A stretch of DNA of 64,000 bases from Cytobacillus depressus (GTDB taxonomy: Bacteria > Bacillota > Bacilli > Bacillales > Cytobacillaceae), in assembly GCF_008923245.1 (NCBI RefSeq), contig NZ_WBOS01000014.1, positions 1-64,000 of the forward strand, given 5' to 3'. A program made the translations under genes and the position numbers. Below are positions 60,914 through 64,000 of this stretch, piece by piece. Position 1 is the stretch's first letter. Each line of letters opens with the position of its first letter. The notes beneath the pieces are model-generated. The model saw only the letters and a program-made list of their open reading frames with translations. It did not search any database and was not told where the DNA came from.

Positions 60914-60950
60914 AACGATTTTAACTTTTGTATATGAGAGGAGGATTCAA

Positions 60951-61370
60951 ATGACTAGAATAATCTCTTTATGTCTTTTCATCGCGGCTCTTTATTGCAG
61001 TTACCAAGGCTGGTTTCGTTACGATTTTTGGGAAAATAATAGTCCAGGAAGTGGCTTTATTCCTGTAATAGCTGGTGTGCTGCTAGGAATATTTAGTTTG
61101 AATGTTTTCATTAAAAACGAAAAAGCATCATTAGCCCTGAATAAAAACCATTTATATCAAGTATTAGGAAGCTTTCTATTATTAGGGTCAGTTCAGGTAT
61201 TTGGAATGATTATTTCGATAGCTGCTTTTATGGTCGTTTGGTTAATTGTAATCGAAAAATTTCCGCTTTCCCGTGCATCGATTTATGGAGTTGCTACAAC
61301 AACAGTTATTTATATCGTATTTAAAGTTGCTCTTAGTGTACCGCTTCCTGAAGGTGTTTTTGGAATATAA
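60951..61370 (+). CDS. tctB: Tripartite tricarboxylate transporter small permease (TctB)
   Basis: 139 aa with four predicted membrane helices (about 3-20, 35-52, 68-98, 110-130). Typical TctB pattern: FWENNSPGSGFIPVIAGVLL near the start and LPLPEG-like end (SVPLPEGVFGI). Poorly conserved family; assignment rests on topology and position between tctC and tctA. ATG 60951 follows GAGAGGAGG. Confidence 0.85.
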   Translation: MTRIISLCLFIAALYCSYQGWFRYDFWENNSPGSGFIPVIAGVLLGIFSLNVFIKNEKASLALNKNHLYQVLGSFLLLGSVQVFGMIISIAAFMVVWLIVIEKFPLSRASIYGVATTTVIYIVFKVALSVPLPEGVFGI

Positions 61371-61387
61371 AAGGAAAGGGTGAGAAA

Positions 61388-62911
61388 ATGGATACATTTC
61401 AAATGCTCTTATATGGCTTTTTAGAAGCCATATCCATTCAGAACTTACTTGCTGCGTTAATAGGTTCTGTTCTTGGTATTATTATTGGTGCGATACCTGG
61501 CTTAGGATCTGCATTAGGGGTTGCCTTGCTGTTACCGTTAACCTTTGGAATGGATCCAGTAACAGGTGTCATCATGTTAGCTGCCGTATACTATGGCTGT
61601 ATGTATGGAGGAGCATATAGCGCTATTTTAATTAATATCCCAGGTGATTCAGCCGCGATTACTACAGCATTTGATGGATATCCATTAACTCAGAAAGGGA
61701 AAGCAGGTAAAGCATTATTTACAGCAAATTTATCTTCGTTTGTTGGTGGAACAATTGGAATTATTGCATTAACCTTTCTAGGGCCGTTGTTAGCTGATTT
61801 TGGTCTCGCTTTTGGACCAGCGGAAGTTGCTTTAGTGATATTGCTGGCACTTTGTTCCGTTGGATGGCTCCTTGGAGAAAGTCCTTCTAAGGGCATTGCA
61901 GCTACGGTGTTAGGCATTATTTTAGCAACAGTTGGTGTAGACATTATTTCTGGACAGGCACGTTTTGCATTCGGTTCGGAAAATTTACTTAGTGGTCTTG
62001 CGTTAGTTCCTATGGTTATCGGTATGTTTGGGTTCAGTCAAGTCTTAACAATGGCGGCAACAAAATTAAATGTTGGGAAAAACACAAAAAAACTCACTAT
62101 AAAAGAGAGCATACCAAATAAGAAGGATATAAAAAGGTCTATCTTTCCTTGGGTACGTTCTAGTACTTTAAGTACCTTTCTAGGTGTTTTACCAGGCGCA
62201 GGTGCTACGACGGCTGGTTTGCTTTCTTATGTGCTCGAGAAAAGAATAGGCAAAAACAAAAAAGAAATGGGAAAGGGAGCGATTGAAGGAGTTGCTGCTG
62301 CGGAAGCTGGAAATAATGCAGCATCTGTAGGAGCATTTGTACCTTTGTTATCGTTAGGGATCCCAGGATCGGCAACGACGGCCATATTATTAGGTGGTTT
62401 AATCATGTGGGGGTTAGACCCAGGACCCCTTTTATTTCAAAGTAATCCTGATTTTGTGTGGGGATTAATTTCATCCATGTACATCGGAAATATATTAAGC
62501 TTAATAGCCGGTTTAGCTTTGATTCCGATTTTAATGAAAATTATTCTTGTCCCAAACTCTCTCATGGTTCCAATTATTACAGTGGTATGTATTGTCGGTT
62601 CCTATAGCGTTAACAATAATATGTTTGACGTGTGGATAATGATTTTAGCCGGCGTAATAGCTTTTATCCTGCAATCAAATAATTATCCCATTGCTCCTTT
62701 GTTATTAGCTTTTGTTCTAACGCCAAGGTTAGAAATGTCAGCACGTCAGGCATTAAATATTTCAAATGGGAATTTAGATATTTTCGTCGGAAGTACCATT
62801 TCTATCGTTACTTTGTTGCTAATTACCTTTTTTATTATGGCACCGCTTATATTAAATTTATTTAAAAGCAGAAAGAGAGACGGTGAGGACATGTCGTCTT
62901 TTAAGTCATAA
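61388..62911 (+). CDS. tctA: Tripartite tricarboxylate transporter large permease (TctA)
   Basis: 507 aa, about 12 membrane segments. TctA hallmarks: IGAIPGLGSALGVALLLPLT near the N-terminus, YYGCMYGGAYSAILINIPGD, and the repeated half LGVLPGAGATTAGLLSYVLE with LSLGIPGSATTAILLGGLIM. It translocates the acid with H+ or Na+. Last gene of the 58682-62911 operon, convergent with the response-regulator gene 19 nt later. Confidence 0.93.
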   Translation: MDTFQMLLYGFLEAISIQNLLAALIGSVLGIIIGAIPGLGSALGVALLLPLTFGMDPVTGVIMLAAVYYGCMYGGAYSAILINIPGDSAAITTAFDGYPLTQKGKAGKALFTANLSSFVGGTIGIIALTFLGPLLADFGLAFGPAEVALVILLALCSVGWLLGESPSKGIAATVLGIILATVGVDIISGQARFAFGSENLLSGLALVPMVIGMFGFSQVLTMAATKLNVGKNTKKLTIKESIPNKKDIKRSIFPWVRSSTLSTFLGVLPGAGATTAGLLSYVLEKRIGKNKKEMGKGAIEGVAAAEAGNNAASVGAFVPLLSLGIPGSATTAILLGGLIMWGLDPGPLLFQSNPDFVWGLISSMYIGNILSLIAGLALIPILMKIILVPNSLMVPIITVVCIVGSYSVNNNMFDVWIMILAGVIAFILQSNNYPIAPLLLAFVLTPRLEMSARQALNISNGNLDIFVGSTISIVTLLLITFFIMAPLILNLFKSRKRDGEDMSSFKS

Positions 62912-62930
62912 TTAATTTATGAAAATAATT

Positions 62931-63599
62931 TTATATCTTGATTGAATATAATTTTTTGGGCCGTCCCTTTTCCAGATATTCCAAATCTAATTCAATTTCA
63001 TCATTTTGGTTCATATATTCAATATATTTTCTTACAGTTAGAGCAGAAATTTTTACCTTATTACTTAGTTCATGGACAGTATATGGTTTGGCCGCTTTTT
63101 TTAATTCGGTTCTAATTATACTTAAGGTAACCGGATCAATTCCTTTTGGTAATTCAATAGTGTCAATAGATAATGAAGGATACATCTGATCAAGATCTGT
63201 TTGACTGATTTTTTTCAATGAGTGGAATATTGATTGTCTTTTATCATAATAAGACATTGCACTTTGGAAGCGCTCAAATCCATAAGGTTTAAGAATGCAA
63301 TCAACTACGCCATGACGCACAGCCTCTTCAATTAAATTTGGTGCGTCTGCTGCTGTTATTAAAATAACATCAATGGCCAAATTTTCAAGCCGAATTTTTC
63401 TTAGTAATTCAATCCCATTGAATTCGGGCATATAGACATCTAATAATACAAGTTGGGGTTTCAATATTTTAATTTGTTGGAGTGCATCTTTTCCGTTTTT
63501 TGCTGTGCCAATAAGAGAGTAGGAGTCCATCTTTTTTAAATATTCAGCGTTAATTTTGGCAACCATCGGGTCATCTTCCACAATAAAAGTTGTAATCAT
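62931..63599 (-). CDS. CitB/DcuR-type response regulator
   Basis: 222 aa. Receiver domain (about 1-120) with acidic pair VEDD, phosphorylatable Asp in LVLLDVYMPEFNG, and Lys in DCILKPYGFERF. C-terminal helix-turn-helix (about 155-215): PYTVHELSNKVKISALTVRK then YIEYM. This output type controls citrate, malate and fumarate transport genes. It overlaps the sensor kinase by 4 nt and converges on tctA, so tctCBA is the likely target. Confidence 0.9.
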   Translation of the reverse strand: MITTFIVEDDPMVAKINAEYLKKMDSYSLIGTAKNGKDALQQIKILKPQLVLLDVYMPEFNGIELLRKIRLENLAIDVILITAADAPNLIEEAVRHGVVDCILKPYGFERFQSAMSYYDKRQSIFHSLKKISQTDLDQMYPSLSIDTIELPKGIDPVTLSIIRTELKKAAKPYTVHELSNKVKISALTVRKYIEYMNQNDEIELDLEYLEKGRPKKLYSIKI

Positions 63600-64000
63600 T
63601 GAAATCCCTCCATATTTTCTGAACCTTGAATATCTTTAGGGATTTGAACAGTAAAGGATGTACCATTATTTTGTGAGAAATGGACAATTCCTTTCAGAAG
63701 GTTTTCCGCATGGTGTTTAACAAGGAATAGGCCATATCCAGCAGTATCCTTAGTTGAATAACCTTTGTTGAAAATCAGATCAATTTTGTTTTCGCTAATC
63801 CCATATCCATTATCTTCGACTAAGATAGTAATCTTGCTCTCTTTGTCTAATATCGTTATGTTGATTTCACCTGACGGCTTTTCCTTAATCGCATCGATTG
63901 CATTCTGCAGGAGATTGCCAATGATCAGAGCAACACTGTCTACTGGTATATTAGGAGGAAGCTTTTTTAATCTGCTTCCTGGTGTGAATGTAATATTCAC
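63596..64000 (-). CDS. CitA/DcuS-type sensor histidine kinase, C-terminal part
   Basis: Partial: 134 C-terminal residues, with the gene continuing past position 64000. ATPase domain motifs: N box IIGNLLQNAIDAIKE, G1 VEDNGYGISE, G2 YSTKDTAGYGLFLVKHHAEN. The sensor and dimerisation domains are outside the window. The first Met in this frame is internal, not a start. The short spacing of the motifs fits the citrate/C4-dicarboxylate sensor family. Confidence 0.87.
   Translation of the reverse strand: MNITFTPGSRLKKLPPNIPVDSVALIIGNLLQNAIDAIKEKPSGEINITILDKESKITILVEDNGYGISENKIDLIFNKGYSTKDTAGYGLFLVKHHAENLLKGIVHFSQNNGTSFTVQIPKDIQGSENMEGFQ

Overview
The window is low-GC Bacillaceae chromosome. Shine-Dalgarno sequences are strong (AGGAGG/GGAGGG), many starts are TTG or GTG, terminators are U-tailed hairpins, and a KimA-type potassium transporter, a B. 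subtilis-like SdhCAB set and CcpA/GntR-type control are present. No rRNA, tRNA or CRISPR was seen. Almost everything is accessory organic-acid and acyl-CoA catabolism with matching transporters and local regulators.

Layout. 0-5.6 kb: a possible IS200/IS605-type end hairpin, small hypothetical genes (one of 45 aa on the minus strand), kimA, a LytTR regulator and an acetyl-CoA hydrolase/CoA-transferase. 5.7-9.0 kb: FCD-type GntR regulator, two-subunit class I fumarase/tartrate dehydratase, and D-malate/tartrate-type dehydrogenase. 9.1-18.3 kb: a TRAP transporter split over two divergent operons (dctP with a 3-hydroxyisobutyrate-dehydrogenase-like gene and an AA_synth gene on minus; dctQM on plus), a GntR regulator, a CitE-like lyase, a MmgE/PrpD protein and a DASS/SLC13 transporter. 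18.4-28.9 kb: a paralogous GntR regulator, a SucCD-like CoA ligase, a second MmgE/PrpD, an entire SdhCAB, an extra FrdA-like flavoprotein and a second fumarase pair. The 9.1-28.9 kb region carries four near-identical 12-bp palindromes (ATTGGATMCAAT) at transcription-unit starts, so it looks like one regulon. It could activate a (hydroxy)dicarboxylate with CoA, cleave it, and pass the C4 product through succinate, fumarate and malate.

28.9-46.4 kb: VOC and YciI-like proteins, a YerA-like adenine-deaminase-family amidohydrolase, then a beta-oxidation set (3-hydroxyacyl-CoA dehydrogenase, enoyl-CoA hydratase, thiolase, acyl-CoA ligase, acyl-CoA dehydrogenase) built around a complete Liv-type ABC importer, with a cupin, a PucR regulator and an MBL-fold hydrolase. 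A 134-bp MITE-like element sits inside this gene string.

46.4-58.5 kb: a second regulon with palindrome ATTGTATACAAT at four promoters: CaiB/BaiF CoA-transferase, a fused crotonase-CoA ligase (844 aa), aldehyde dehydrogenase, MFS transporter, SDR, cytochrome P450, and an orphan promoter that now drives only a decayed YjiH-type membrane gene. A third GntR/FCD regulator lies inside it. 58.6-64 kb: a CcpA cre site, a mandelate-racemase/enolase-superfamily protein, a TctCBA tripartite transporter, and a convergent CitB/DcuR-type response regulator with the C-terminal part of its sensor kinase, which runs off the window end.

The best candidates for undescribed biology are the PrpD/CitE/SucCD/SDH regulon and the crotonase-ligase fusion/P450 regulon. 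All functions are read from sequence motifs; no searches were run.
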